From Actinopolymorpha sp. NPDC004070 (GTDB lineage Bacteria; Actinomycetota; Actinomycetes; Propionibacteriales; Actinopolymorphaceae), in the NCBI RefSeq assembly GCF_040610475.1, contig NZ_JBEXMJ010000005.1:272223-336222 (forward strand): a stretch of 64,000 nucleotides of DNA, in the 5' to 3' direction. Below are positions 15,879-23,674 of the stretch, one piece after another. The first letter of the stretch is position 1. Each line of letters starts with the position of its first letter. Below the pieces are notes generated by a model that worked only from the letters and a program-made list of their open reading frames with translations, searched no databases and had not been told where the DNA came from. Made by a program: the position numbers and the translations under genes.

Positions 15879-17114
15879 CTACAGAGTTTCAGCAAGATCC
15901 TCGAATGACAGTACACTTCCTCGACTATTTAAGGCGTCCCCATCGTATTTACTGACGCCATGCATTCTATCTCTCGCAGCACGTATCAACCAGTCATATG
16001 TCCGAATTTCGATTCGGTCACTCTCTCTTGCGAGATTCCGGACAAAATTGCCGCGTGGCGTTCCGTCCTCCCGAGAAATAATGACCAGACCGTCTGAGTT
16101 CGCCCTGATCCCGGGTAGCCCCAAGCCTTGTTCTTTCTTCGGCTTCTTCGCGTAGTTCAGGTTCTCCGTCAGCCAGTCTCTCCATGTAGTGATCTGATGA
16201 ATCCCTTTACGCAGTCGTTTTTCACCTTGGCCATCCTTCACGGTCAACGGAGCGGTCGGGCTCTCTAACTCCACTAGCAACCACTTGAATCCAGCCGAGG
16301 TCACACCAGCGACAAGAAAGTCCGGCACATGTTCGGCTCCAAGTTTCTTCTGGGGAATCACAAAGCTCGCGTGGTTCCCCAGAATCAGGTGAGCAAGGAG
16401 CTCGGGGTGATCTTCGAGCACCTTTTGGATGGGTTTTTCGTCTACCGCTGAATGTACTGCCTCTTCCAAGGCCGCCAGGCTAGCGGGATTCGGCGTCTCG
16501 TCCACCCGGAACTCTGCGAGCTCGGGAAGCCGCGCGTATCCCGTATCGATCTCCTGCCGAAGCATTGTTACTTGCTGCGCAACAATGTATTGCATGCTAC
16601 GGTAGTCGGCATCACCGACTCGGGCTAATACACTAACCTGATGGGGCCATGCTCGCCTCCCTATTCCGCCACGGAAGTATATTTGCCCGTCTGATCCGAT
16701 GCTCGACACCTCCCCTTGGAAAGCCTTTGACGGCGACTCGACAGAGAGAATGTCGCCTATCCCCGGTTGGAGCGTTTCTAGGTGGCGAATTGTGCGCGCC
16801 GCATACCGGACTTGAATCCATGCGCTGACATCTGCCTGGTCCTGGAGTTCGTCCAGCTCGACTGGTACGACGTCGAGTGCGGCTTCAAGTTCTCTTAGCC
16901 AAGTTATGGAGTTCTCCGAAGGCTGCGGTGGACGGTTTAGCTTGAGAGGCTCGCGCACTGCGCGGGCGAGCCGGACCCGGGCGACTGGTTCAGGCGTATT
17001 CATGCCCATTGGAATCCCTAACTTGCCCGCAAGGTCGAGTTGTTGCTGCGAGGGTCCGGATATCAGTGCCTGTAAGCTGCTTACCGCCGTGCGCCAGGGC
17101 TCGTCAAGCATCAT
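15879..17114 (-). CDS. Shedu-like (DUF4263) nuclease
   Basis: A 411-residue protein. The C-terminal half matches the Shedu/SduA pattern: a lead-in helix EKPIQKVLEDHPELL (226-240), then PDFLVAG with D265, FKWLLVELESP with E282 and E284, IHQITTWRDWL with Q307, and GLVIISR. These are the PD-(D/E)XK residues of DUF4263. Shedu proteins act as single-gene anti-phage nucleases, and their N-terminal halves vary; here residues 1-200 are not recognised. It converges on the McrC-like gene with a 54-nt gap. The upstream GGAGGAGA fits the first of two adjacent ATGs (17114) or, at better spacing, the second (17111). Confidence 0.85.
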   Translation of the reverse strand: MMLDEPWRTAVSSLQALISGPSQQQLDLAGKLGIPMGMNTPEPVARVRLARAVREPLKLNRPPQPSENSITWLRELEAALDVVPVELDELQDQADVSAWIQVRYAARTIRHLETLQPGIGDILSVESPSKAFQGEVSSIGSDGQIYFRGGIGRRAWPHQVSVLARVGDADYRSMQYIVAQQVTMLRQEIDTGYARLPELAEFRVDETPNPASLAALEEAVHSAVDEKPIQKVLEDHPELLAHLILGNHASFVIPQKKLGAEHVPDFLVAGVTSAGFKWLLVELESPTAPLTVKDGQGEKRLRKGIHQITTWRDWLTENLNYAKKPKKEQGLGLPGIRANSDGLVIISREDGTPRGNFVRNLARESDRIEIRTYDWLIRAARDRMHGVSKYDGDALNSRGSVLSFEDLAETL

Positions 17115-17582
17115 TCTCCTCCAGCGATACTCGGGTTCGTGTACATGATCGCAGCTCTTGTGGTTGTCTGAGCCAGTTGAGGAAGGCTGGTGGTGGCATG
17201 TCTTGGTCCGATGGCTGCGGCCCGAAACCGGTCGCTCACCAGGGTCGCGGCAGGCCAGGCACCTCAGCTTTAGCTTGTGCTTAGCGTTTCTCCGCCGCAC
17301 TGGTGGTGCGACGCACTCGCGCGGTCGTTCCCGCATCGCCTCGTCGTCGAGCGGGGTCCACTTGCGTTGGGCAGGCCATGGCGTGGCCCTCGCTCGTGGA
17401 CGGCGAGCAGACGGGCTGAAGGCGACCGCAGTCCATAGCGGGTATCAAGTCTGCGGTGTTGCCGATGCGCGGTTATACCCACTGATTCCGTGCACACCCG
17501 TTGCCGGCTCGTCACCCCAGACCGTCGTGGGAAGGGTAGGTGGCCGGGCTGCGAAAGAATCCGTTGAAAAAGTCCTGCCTCG
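17115..17582. other. 468-nt gap inside the element
   Basis: Contains the Shedu gene's ribosome-binding site and presumably its promoter. Short open frames occur on both strands but none has a ribosome-binding site with plausible composition. I see no hairpin terminator for either flanking gene. It marks the border between the defence cargo and the element's regulatory genes. Confidence 0.4.
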
Positions 17583-18752
17583 CTAACGGAGTGCGCTGAG
17601 TGCTTCGTGGAAGTCTGCAGTCTGGCCTTCGCTCGGGAAGCGTCGGTGGAGTTCTGAGTCGAGTTCGCCGGCGACCATGACGAGTGAAGGCAGCGACTTC
17701 CGCGGCCCCTGGAGGGCTTCCATGCCGAGTTGGAAGGCTTCCTCGAGGTCGCCGCGTCGGCTGGCGATGGTGGCCAGGGTGAGCTTGGACTCTGCGATTC
17801 TCATTGGTGCGCGGACGATGCCGTCCGGTGTGGTGTTGGCGGCGATGACGATGCGGGCGTGCTCTTCGGCGTGTTCGTCGTCGCCAGCGAGGCGGAAGGC
17901 GTCCATGGCGTAGTAGTTCCACTTGGACGGGTCAACGACGAAGTGGTTGTCGACGCGTCCGGGAGTAGGTAGCCGGTTGAGGACCTGGTGCCCGCGCTCG
18001 AGGTCGCGGGCGAGGTTGAGATTGTCTCGGATCCGCGCCCGAGCTTTGGCCTCCTGGGCGATGAGCTGGACATGCACGCCGTGTGCGCGGTCGACCGCCT
18101 GGCCCGCCTGTGCGGCGCCGACGACATCCGCATACCGGCCCTGCGTGAGTGCGAACCACGCGCTCATCTCATACGTCCAGGCGATGATCTCGCTGTGCCC
18201 AGCCTCGTCGCCGAGCTGCCGGGCCGCGGTACGGGTGGCCTCAGCCGCGGTGCGCATACCGAGGTCGTACTCCAGGCAGCCGATCAGCAGCGCGAGCCAG
18301 CCGGCGGCGACCAAGAGCTCAGTGTGGTCATGCAGGCCGACGGGCCTGCGAAGGAGTCGGCACACCTGGTCAAGCCACCGGAGTGCCTCGGCGCGAAGGT
18401 CGCTGGCGTCCTGGTACGGGTACTGGCAGCACAGGTCGGCGACCGTGGCGTGGAGCCCTTCGAGGGTTCCCGGAGTTGTGTCGGACGCCTGAATACGCCG
18501 GATGAGTTCGGCGGTCTGCCAGGGAGTGGTGTCGGTGCTGGCAACAACGTCCAAGTGCGCGGCTGCGATGAGCTCACCGCGTGCGTTGAGAGCCTGGTCG
18601 CAGCTGCGGGCCAAGTCCTCGGTCGGCGGCTTCTTCCCCCGCTCGACGTTCGACAGGTACCCCTTGCTGTAGTGCACCTGTAGCGCTAGGTGCGCCAGCG
18701 ACAGGCCCTGCGTGGTTCGCAGGTTGCGAAGCATCTTCCCGAAGCTCGTCAT
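17583..18752 (-). CDS. XRE-family regulator with TPR-like helical domain
   Basis: A 389-residue protein. Residues 3-65 form an XRE helix-turn-helix (LRNLRTTQGLSLAHLAL, KGYLSNVERGKKPPTEDLA). The remainder is a run of paired helices with tetratricopeptide-like spacing, typical of actinobacterial regulators that sense a peptide or protein partner. The start is ATG 18752, 7 nt from GAGGA; the upstream GTG 18758 is too close to the ribosome-binding site. It sits between the cargo and the transfer backbone and could control either. It probably binds the GTTGCC repeats just upstream of its own start. Confidence 0.8.
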   Translation of the reverse strand: MTSFGKMLRNLRTTQGLSLAHLALQVHYSKGYLSNVERGKKPPTEDLARSCDQALNARGELIAAAHLDVVASTDTTPWQTAELIRRIQASDTTPGTLEGLHATVADLCCQYPYQDASDLRAEALRWLDQVCRLLRRPVGLHDHTELLVAAGWLALLIGCLEYDLGMRTAAEATRTAARQLGDEAGHSEIIAWTYEMSAWFALTQGRYADVVGAAQAGQAVDRAHGVHVQLIAQEAKARARIRDNLNLARDLERGHQVLNRLPTPGRVDNHFVVDPSKWNYYAMDAFRLAGDDEHAEEHARIVIAANTTPDGIVRAPMRIAESKLTLATIASRRGDLEEAFQLGMEALQGPRKSLPSLVMVAGELDSELHRRFPSEGQTADFHEALSALR

Positions 18753-18781
18753 CGTCACATCCTCGGTGTGGTCGACCCGGT

Positions 18782-18821
18782 GTTGCCCTGTTGCCCGGGT
18801 TTCCTATAGCCGAGAGGCAAC
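18782..18821. promoter_or_regulatory. Candidate operator of the XRE gene
   Basis: Two direct copies of GTTGCCC (18782-18788 and 18790-18796) and one inverted GGCAAC (18816-18821) flank a TATA-containing stretch, 30-70 nt upstream of the XRE start. Autoregulation is likely but unproven. Confidence 0.45.
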
Positions 18822-18920
18822 GGTAACCCGTGGCGGCCGACCATGAGCGATCTGCAACCTTGACGCATGTCGGGTGAGAACGAGCAGATGGAGTGGACCG
18901 GGCGAATCGCCATAACTCCA

Positions 18921-19265
18921 TTAACCGTGCAGGCGTTCCTCGATAGCCGTCAAGCGTCTGTCGAGCTCGTCGACGCGTGTCCGCAGGGCTTCGACCTCGG
19001 GCTGGGCGGTGCCGCTCGGCGCTTCGGCATCGGGCACGGCTTGGACGAAGGTTCCGCGCCCGCTGGTCGAGACGAGGATGCCGGCTCTTTGGAGGTCGCG
19101 GATCGCACTGTGCACCGTCGGCTCTGCGACGTTGTACGTCTCAGCCAGTGCCCTCAGCGAAGGCAGCTTGTCACCAACGCGGTACCGACCGGCGCTGATC
19201 TGCCTGCGCAGGTCATCGGCGATCTGGACATGCAGCGGACGCACGTCGTCCGGGCTGAGGGCCAT
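18921..19265 (-). CDS. GntR-family regulator, KorSA-like
   Basis: A 114-residue winged-helix repressor. Residues 10-75 carry the GntR DNA-binding domain (LHVQIADDLRRQISAG, LPSLRALAETYNVAEPTVHSA, GRGTFV). The C-terminus is a short coiled coil (ALRTRVDELDRRLTAIEERL) instead of a ligand domain, so dimerisation without an effector is likely. In pSAM2-type elements a GntR repressor of this size (KorSA) holds the transfer genes silent. It faces a strong-looking promoter in the divergent gap that drives the backbone genes, consistent with that role. Confidence 0.82.
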   Translation of the reverse strand: MALSPDDVRPLHVQIADDLRRQISAGRYRVGDKLPSLRALAETYNVAEPTVHSAIRDLQRAGILVSTSGRGTFVQAVPDAEAPSGTAQPEVEALRTRVDELDRRLTAIEERLHG

Positions 19266-19312
19266 GGCGGGAGTCTATCTACGCGCACCTATGTGCACCT
19301 AAGCGTGTTTTG

Positions 19313-19341
19313 TTGACGGGCACCAATGGGCGCCCTAGTGT
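19313..19341 (+). promoter_or_regulatory. Promoter for the element backbone
   Basis: TTGACG (19313-19318), a 17-nt spacer and TAGTGT (19336-19341) give a close vegetative consensus. The flanks contain repeated half-sites such as GTGCACC and GCGCACC, candidate operators for the divergent GntR repressor. Confidence 0.7.
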
Positions 19342-19479
19342 GCCCGAAGGTGTTTGATGCGTCACCGGGAGTTTGACCGGTCGGCCCGTCTGAGCCGGGC
19401 GCGTGTGCGGAGCCACACGGTTGCGTGTGGTGAGGCGTGGTGCCTCGTTTCCATCGATCCCGGTCAAGGGAGTGCACTC

Positions 19480-19800
19480 ATGAAGTTGATCGTCGACACC
19501 TCGGTTCACACGTTCACGGTGACGAAGGCGGCGGAGCCGAAGACTGATCAGGATGGTCGGCACAAGGCTGATCGGAGGACCGGCGAGCTGTTGTTCGTCG
19601 TGCAGGTGATGGCGCTCGAACCTGAGTCCGGGGCGGACATCATCACGATCACTGTGGCGGGGCAACCGCCGAAGGTGGCCGTGGGGCAGACCGTTACCCC
19701 GGTCGAGCTGGAAGCCATCCCGTGGGCGACGGGCGGCCGGAACGGTGTCGCCTTCCGCGCGAAGGCGCTGGAGACCAAGCAGGCGGTCAAGGCGGCCTGA
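19480..19800 (+). CDS. Small conserved element protein
   Basis: A 106-residue beta-rich protein of unknown function. The ATG at 19480 follows CAAGGGAG. No signal peptide or membrane segment. It is the first gene after the repressed promoter, and similar small proteins occupy this slot in other AICEs. I infer an early gene acting in replication or transfer, but I see no catalytic motif. The hairpin cluster downstream may separate it from later genes. Confidence 0.65.
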   Translation: MKLIVDTSVHTFTVTKAAEPKTDQDGRHKADRRTGELLFVVQVMALEPESGADIITITVAGQPPKVAVGQTVTPVELEAIPWATGGRNGVAFRAKALETKQAVKAA

Positions 19801-19866
19801 ACCCCCAGGTCACAGCTGCGAACGCCGAGACACCTTCGAAGTCCCGAGTGCAAACACATTGAGCAG

Positions 19867-19994
19867 CCTGCCAATCGTGGGCAGGTGGCGCCGCTGAGCG
19901 GCGCGGATCACAACAAGTAGAAGAGCGGCCCCCGAAGAGGCCGCTCCCAAAGACGGCGGAGAGCCGGGACTTGGTTTGCAGACCTCCCGGCTCT
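19867..19994. other. Cluster of four hairpins
   Basis: Stems at CCTGCC/GGCAGG (19867-19885), around GCGCCG/CGGCGC (19888-19904), GAGCGGCC/GGCCGCTC (19923-19946) and a 10-bp stem at 19960-19969/19985-19994. It lies between the small early gene and the next coding start. Candidates are a transcription attenuator, terminators in series or a replication/transfer origin. Confidence 0.6.
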
Positions 19995-20031
19995 CTGCCT
20001 TCCACAACACCCTGACTAGGAGGGCTGTGGC

Positions 20032-20580
20032 ATGTCTGATGCTACCCACAACCAGTCGCCTGAGGACCCGTACCGGGACCCGATGACCCCTCAGGACAAG
20101 CCGGCTGACGCGCCCGACGGCGCTGATCACGAATTCACAAACCCAACCGACGGTCCGGCCGAGGAGCCGGAATCGGATCTGGATGACATCGATGACATCG
20201 CCGGTTTGGGCTGGGCGTTGCGGCAGATGCTGCTGCGTGGTTACCGGCTGATGGCGGTGTATGAGCACCTGCGCCAGGCGGTCGACTGGATGGCCGCGGA
20301 ACTGAGGGTGCAGGAGCAGGTTCTCAACGATGCCCGCGAGTTCGATGCGGACATGGACTGCCGCCAAGGCGAAGCAGTGTTCGCAGACGCGACCGCGATG
20401 ACGGCGACGATCGCCGGCGAACGGGACCGTGCCGCCGAAGTGGTGTGCGCGATCTTCGGGCAGAACGCGTTCAAGACGGGCCAGGTCCACAAGACCTTCT
20501 ACAAGGCCCAAGCCGCCCTCGACGACATCGCCAGAGCAACCACCCCCACGACCCCCGGGGGTGGCGACGATGCCGCGTAA
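20032..20580 (+). CDS. Hypothetical AICE backbone protein
   Basis: A 182-residue soluble protein of unknown function. The ATG at 20032 follows TAGGAGGG. Residues 1-60 are acidic and probably disordered; residues 65-170 are helical and may self-associate. Its last 11 nt overlap the next gene, so translation is coupled to the membrane protein that follows. Confidence 0.7.
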   Translation: MSDATHNQSPEDPYRDPMTPQDKPADAPDGADHEFTNPTDGPAEEPESDLDDIDDIAGLGWALRQMLLRGYRLMAVYEHLRQAVDWMAAELRVQEQVLNDAREFDADMDCRQGEAVFADATAMTATIAGERDRAAEVVCAIFGQNAFKTGQVHKTFYKAQAALDDIARATTPTTPGGGDDAA

Positions 20581-21490
20581 CCGAGGAGGCCGCAGTAACC
20601 GAGCGCGTGCGGTAGAGAACGTCAAACCCCGCATCCACCAACGCTGGGGCGCGCAGCTGCTGCTCGCGTTCTGGCGGTGGCTGCCCGAACTCGGGTTGGC
20701 CGGCGGCACGGCGACGGTGTTCGTGTATCTGGTCCGGATGGACCTGCCCGCCTGGGCAGCAGGATCAGTGATCGTCGCACCCGTCGCTGTGGCGCTGGTG
20801 GTGCCGTACTCGGGCAGGGTGCTGATCGCGGTGTTCTGGGTCGACGTGACCCGGCACCGGCTGCGCACCTTCATGGCCGAGAACGGCTTGCGTAACCGGT
20901 CCGGCCGGTTGCCGTGGCTGCTGTTCGTCTACCCCACCAGGGTAGGGGAGCGGGCCTGGATGGTCCTGGTCGGCGGGATCTGCGTGGAAGACGTCGAGGA
21001 ACGCATCCGGTCCCTCGGCTCCACCTGCTACGCCCGCTCTGGCCAAGTCACCGTCCACCGGCGGTGGACGCATCTGATCCGGATCGACATCACCCGCCGG
21101 GACCCACTCGACTCCAAGACCCCGGTCGAGTCCGGCCTCATCCCCAAGGGCACCGAACAAGCCCTCATCCCCGCCAACATCCCCACCGCCGACCAAGCGG
21201 CTGGTGTGCGGGCTTCTGAGTGGGCCGTCGGCATCGGCCTACCCCTCAACAACCACGACGTCGACGAGAACGACACCCAAGTGATCCAGAGCCGTCAGGG
21301 CGCCAGGAGCGGCGCCGGCGGCAAGGCCAACGGCCAGGTGACCGACAACACGAGCACGTCGGGGTTCGCCGCTGCGAAGGAGACCACCAGGAAACGAACC
21401 ACGACCAAGAAGGAGACCCCGGCACCTGCGCCAGATCGGCCGGCTCCGGTGTTGTCGGCCTCCGGTGAGGACGTGTCCGATTATGTCTAG
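20570..21490 (+). CDS. Membrane protein preceding the translocase
   Basis: A 306-residue protein. Two hydrophobic segments, around residues 30-50 and 60-85 (GTATVFVYLVRM, SVIVAPVAVALVVPY), are followed by a cytoplasmic domain of about 150 residues and a low-complexity Lys/Thr/Pro tail. It overlaps the upstream gene by 11 nt and the translocase gene by 8 nt (ATGTCTAG). The context suggests that it anchors the short translocase, which lacks its own membrane segments. That pairing is inference. Confidence 0.75.
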   Translation: MPRNRGGRSNRARAVENVKPRIHQRWGAQLLLAFWRWLPELGLAGGTATVFVYLVRMDLPAWAAGSVIVAPVAVALVVPYSGRVLIAVFWVDVTRHRLRTFMAENGLRNRSGRLPWLLFVYPTRVGERAWMVLVGGICVEDVEERIRSLGSTCYARSGQVTVHRRWTHLIRIDITRRDPLDSKTPVESGLIPKGTEQALIPANIPTADQAAGVRASEWAVGIGLPLNNHDVDENDTQVIQSRQGARSGAGGKANGQVTDNTSTSGFAAAKETTRKRTTTKKETPAPAPDRPAPVLSASGEDVSDYV

Positions 21491-22454
21491 CCGCCACATC
21501 GGCGGAACGGTTGTCCCCGGCCCACGGGCCGGGGACAACCCCCCATCCGCCCACAACGAACCAACCCAGGTTCTCCCCACCTACCCGCCCGCCGACGAGC
21601 TTGCGTCGTCGCCGTCGCGGCGGCTGCTGCGTCGTCGACTCCGCCGCGGTGGCGCGTCGGTGTCGGGGCTGTCGGCCTACGACAAGGTGCACTTCGGCAT
21701 CGACGAGTACGGCCGCCCCCTGCGCGTCGAACTCGCCTCCCGCAGCCTCCTCGCCGGGGGGCTGTCGAGGTCGGGGAAGTCCGGGTTCATGTCCAACGGG
21801 GTCGGCCACATGTCCCAGTGCACCGACGCCCGCATCATCCTCATCGACGGCAAGATCGTCGAACTGATCCTGTGGAAGGAGATCGCCGACTTCTTCGTCG
21901 GCCCCGACGCCCACCTCGCCAACCACGTCCTGTCCGTCCTCCAGGCCGAGATGGACCGCCGGTATGAGTGGCTGACCGAACGGCGGCGCAGGAAGGTCGT
22001 CAAGGGCGACGGCATGGACCTGATCACCGTCTGGATCGACGAACTCTCGGTCTTCACCTCCGTCTACGGCACCAAGGAATCCCAGGAGCGGTTCCTGTCC
22101 CTGCTGATGGACCTCGTACAACGAGGCCCCGCCGCCGGGATCGTCGTCGTCGCCGCCACCCAGAGGCCTTCGGCGGACATCGTGCCCACCCGGGTGCGGG
22201 ACGTGTTCTCCTACCGGGTCGCGTTCCGCTGCGCCACCGAAGCATCGAGCGACATCATCCTGGGCACCGACTGGGCCGCCCAAGGCTTCGACGCCTCCAA
22301 GATCCCACCCAACCGGCCCGGCGTCGGCTACTGCCTCGCCGAAGAAGGCCGGCCGTTCCGGTTCCGCTCCGTCTACCTGACCGATGACGAGATCGACACC
22401 CTCGTCGCACGCTCCCTGTCCATCCGCGGCGGCCAATTCGGGGGTGTGGCATGA
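21483..22454 (+). CDS. traSA: FtsK/SpoIIIE-type DNA translocase, TraSA-like
   Basis: A 323-residue RecA-fold ATPase. Walker A is GGLSRSGKS (about 92-100) and Walker B is ITVWIDEL (about 181-188), followed by QRPSADIVPTRVRDVFSYRV, which is typical of FtsK/TraSA proteins. These hexameric motors move double-stranded plasmid DNA between mycelial cells without a nicked strand. The length is close to pSAM2 TraSA (about 306) and well below TraB of larger plasmids. No membrane segment is visible, so the overlapping upstream membrane protein may tether it. The gene symbol is by analogy. Confidence 0.85.
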   Translation: MSSRHIGGTVVPGPRAGDNPPSAHNEPTQVLPTYPPADELASSPSRRLLRRRLRRGGASVSGLSAYDKVHFGIDEYGRPLRVELASRSLLAGGLSRSGKSGFMSNGVGHMSQCTDARIILIDGKIVELILWKEIADFFVGPDAHLANHVLSVLQAEMDRRYEWLTERRRRKVVKGDGMDLITVWIDELSVFTSVYGTKESQERFLSLLMDLVQRGPAAGIVVVAATQRPSADIVPTRVRDVFSYRVAFRCATEASSDIILGTDWAAQGFDASKIPPNRPGVGYCLAEEGRPFRFRSVYLTDDEIDTLVARSLSIRGGQFGGVA

Positions 22455-22690
22455 CGCGCCAGTCCGAAGCCGCAGCGCCCACCCAGGTCCCTCACGAGCA
22501 ACTGGCCGAGCTTCAGCGGCTGATCGACGCACACGCGCAGGCGAAGTGGGACATGGCCTACGCCTTCGTCGACGACGGCATCCCGTCGCCCGAGCAGATG
22601 CAGGCGGTTCATCGCACCGACCGGAAGGTCGGCGAATGGATGGTCCGCCACGGCTACGACTACCGCCGGGCCGAGGAGGAGCGGCCATGA
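22451..22690 (+). CDS. Small helical element protein
   Basis: A 79-residue protein of unknown function joined to the translocase gene by an ATGA overlap and to the next gene by another. Composition is charged and helical (HEQLAELQRLIDAHAQAKWD). No motif recognised. Position suggests a transfer or spread accessory. Confidence 0.6.
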   Translation: MTRQSEAAAPTQVPHEQLAELQRLIDAHAQAKWDMAYAFVDDGIPSPEQMQAVHRTDRKVGEWMVRHGYDYRRAEEERP

Positions 22691-23151
22691 CCTCCTACAA
22701 CGGTCCCCGCAACTCCGGGCGCCGGCGGGCTCGTCGACGTCCTGGTGCTCGTCGACGTCGACGCCTCGACTCCCGCTTCTACGACCCGACCGGTGCCAGC
22801 CACGGCGGCACCCCCACCTATCCGTGGCGAATGGCACCTGACGGGCTCGCGACGAGGCGGCAGCTGCTCGCGCTCGAGCTCCGTCCGGGCGGCCAGCCGA
22901 TCGCGGCGCAGATCCTGTGGATACGGCGCGGCAAACCCGCCGTCGCCTACCTCTACCGAATCGAGCACGCGAAGCCGAAGCGCATCCCGTCGCTGGCGCA
23001 GCTGCACGCGATCGAGAAGGCACTGGCCGCACGGCGGGTCTGTCCCGACTGCGGGGTCGACGCCGGCTACACGATCCCGACGTCGCTGGGCTGCTGCGTC
23101 GACTGCCACCAGGCCCACCAGGCCGTCACGGGCAGGAGGGCAGCGGCATGA
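22687..23151 (+). CDS. RRQRL-motif zinc-binding protein
   Basis: A 154-residue protein. A very basic N-terminus (RRRARRRPGARRRRRLDSR) precedes the conserved ATRRQLLALELRPGG segment that names this AICE family. A zinc ribbon follows: CPDC near residue 120 and CCVDC near residue 138. The family occurs almost only in actinobacterial integrative elements beside replication and transfer genes. DNA or RNA binding is plausible. ATGA overlaps join it to both neighbours. Confidence 0.8.
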   Translation: MTSYNGPRNSGRRRARRRPGARRRRRLDSRFYDPTGASHGGTPTYPWRMAPDGLATRRQLLALELRPGGQPIAAQILWIRRGKPAVAYLYRIEHAKPKRIPSLAQLHAIEKALAARRVCPDCGVDAGYTIPTSLGCCVDCHQAHQAVTGRRAAA

Positions 23152-23441
23152 ACACCGGCGACAACAGCGCGGCCACCGACGGCGGTCGAGAACTGTCCTA
23201 CGCGCAGCGGGTCAAGGCCCGGCTGATCCAGCGCGGCTACCGCCGCGACATCCACGGCAGTAACGCCTACACCCTCGGCGCCGTGCACTTCATCCTCACC
23301 TCCGCCAAGGCCGCACCCACGCCCGAGCTCATGGCGGCCGAGGTCGACAAGGCCCTGGAGGTCCTTGCCGCTCTGGAGGAGTTCGCCAACGACACAGACC
23401 CCACCCACACCACGACGAAGAGAGGAGATGGCAGGCCATGA
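23148..23441 (+). CDS. Small hypothetical element protein
   Basis: A 97-residue protein with a central helical region (LMAAEVDKALEVLAALEEFA) and a mixed N-terminal half. No recognised family. ATGA overlaps on both sides place it firmly in the backbone operon. Confidence 0.65.
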   Translation: MNTGDNSAATDGGRELSYAQRVKARLIQRGYRRDIHGSNAYTLGAVHFILTSAKAAPTPELMAAEVDKALEVLAALEEFANDTDPTHTTTKRGDGRP

Positions 23442-23674
23442 GCGTGCGTTCGTACCAGGTGTGGGGCGCGGCGTGTGACTCCTGCGACGCCGAGTTCGAA
23501 ACCAGCCACAACGAACTGCCCTGCGACCGCGAAGACCTCGCCGACTTCGGCTGGGCCGTCGACGGCGACAACGCCCTCTGCCCGGCCTGCGCCGCCAGGG
23601 AGGGGACTCGACCCGAAGACCGGAAAATCACCCAGCTCGCCGACAGGCGGAACAGCGCTGGACGGCGCGGGTGA
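23438..23674 (+). CDS. Small zinc-ribbon protein
   Basis: A 78-residue protein with two Cys pairs, CDSC near residue 14 and CPAC near residue 48, consistent with a single treble-clef or ribbon zinc site. It immediately precedes the replication initiator with a GTGA overlap. Function unknown; a replication accessory is possible. Confidence 0.65.
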   Translation: MSVRSYQVWGAACDSCDAEFETSHNELPCDREDLADFGWAVDGDNALCPACAAREGTRPEDRKITQLADRRNSAGRRG

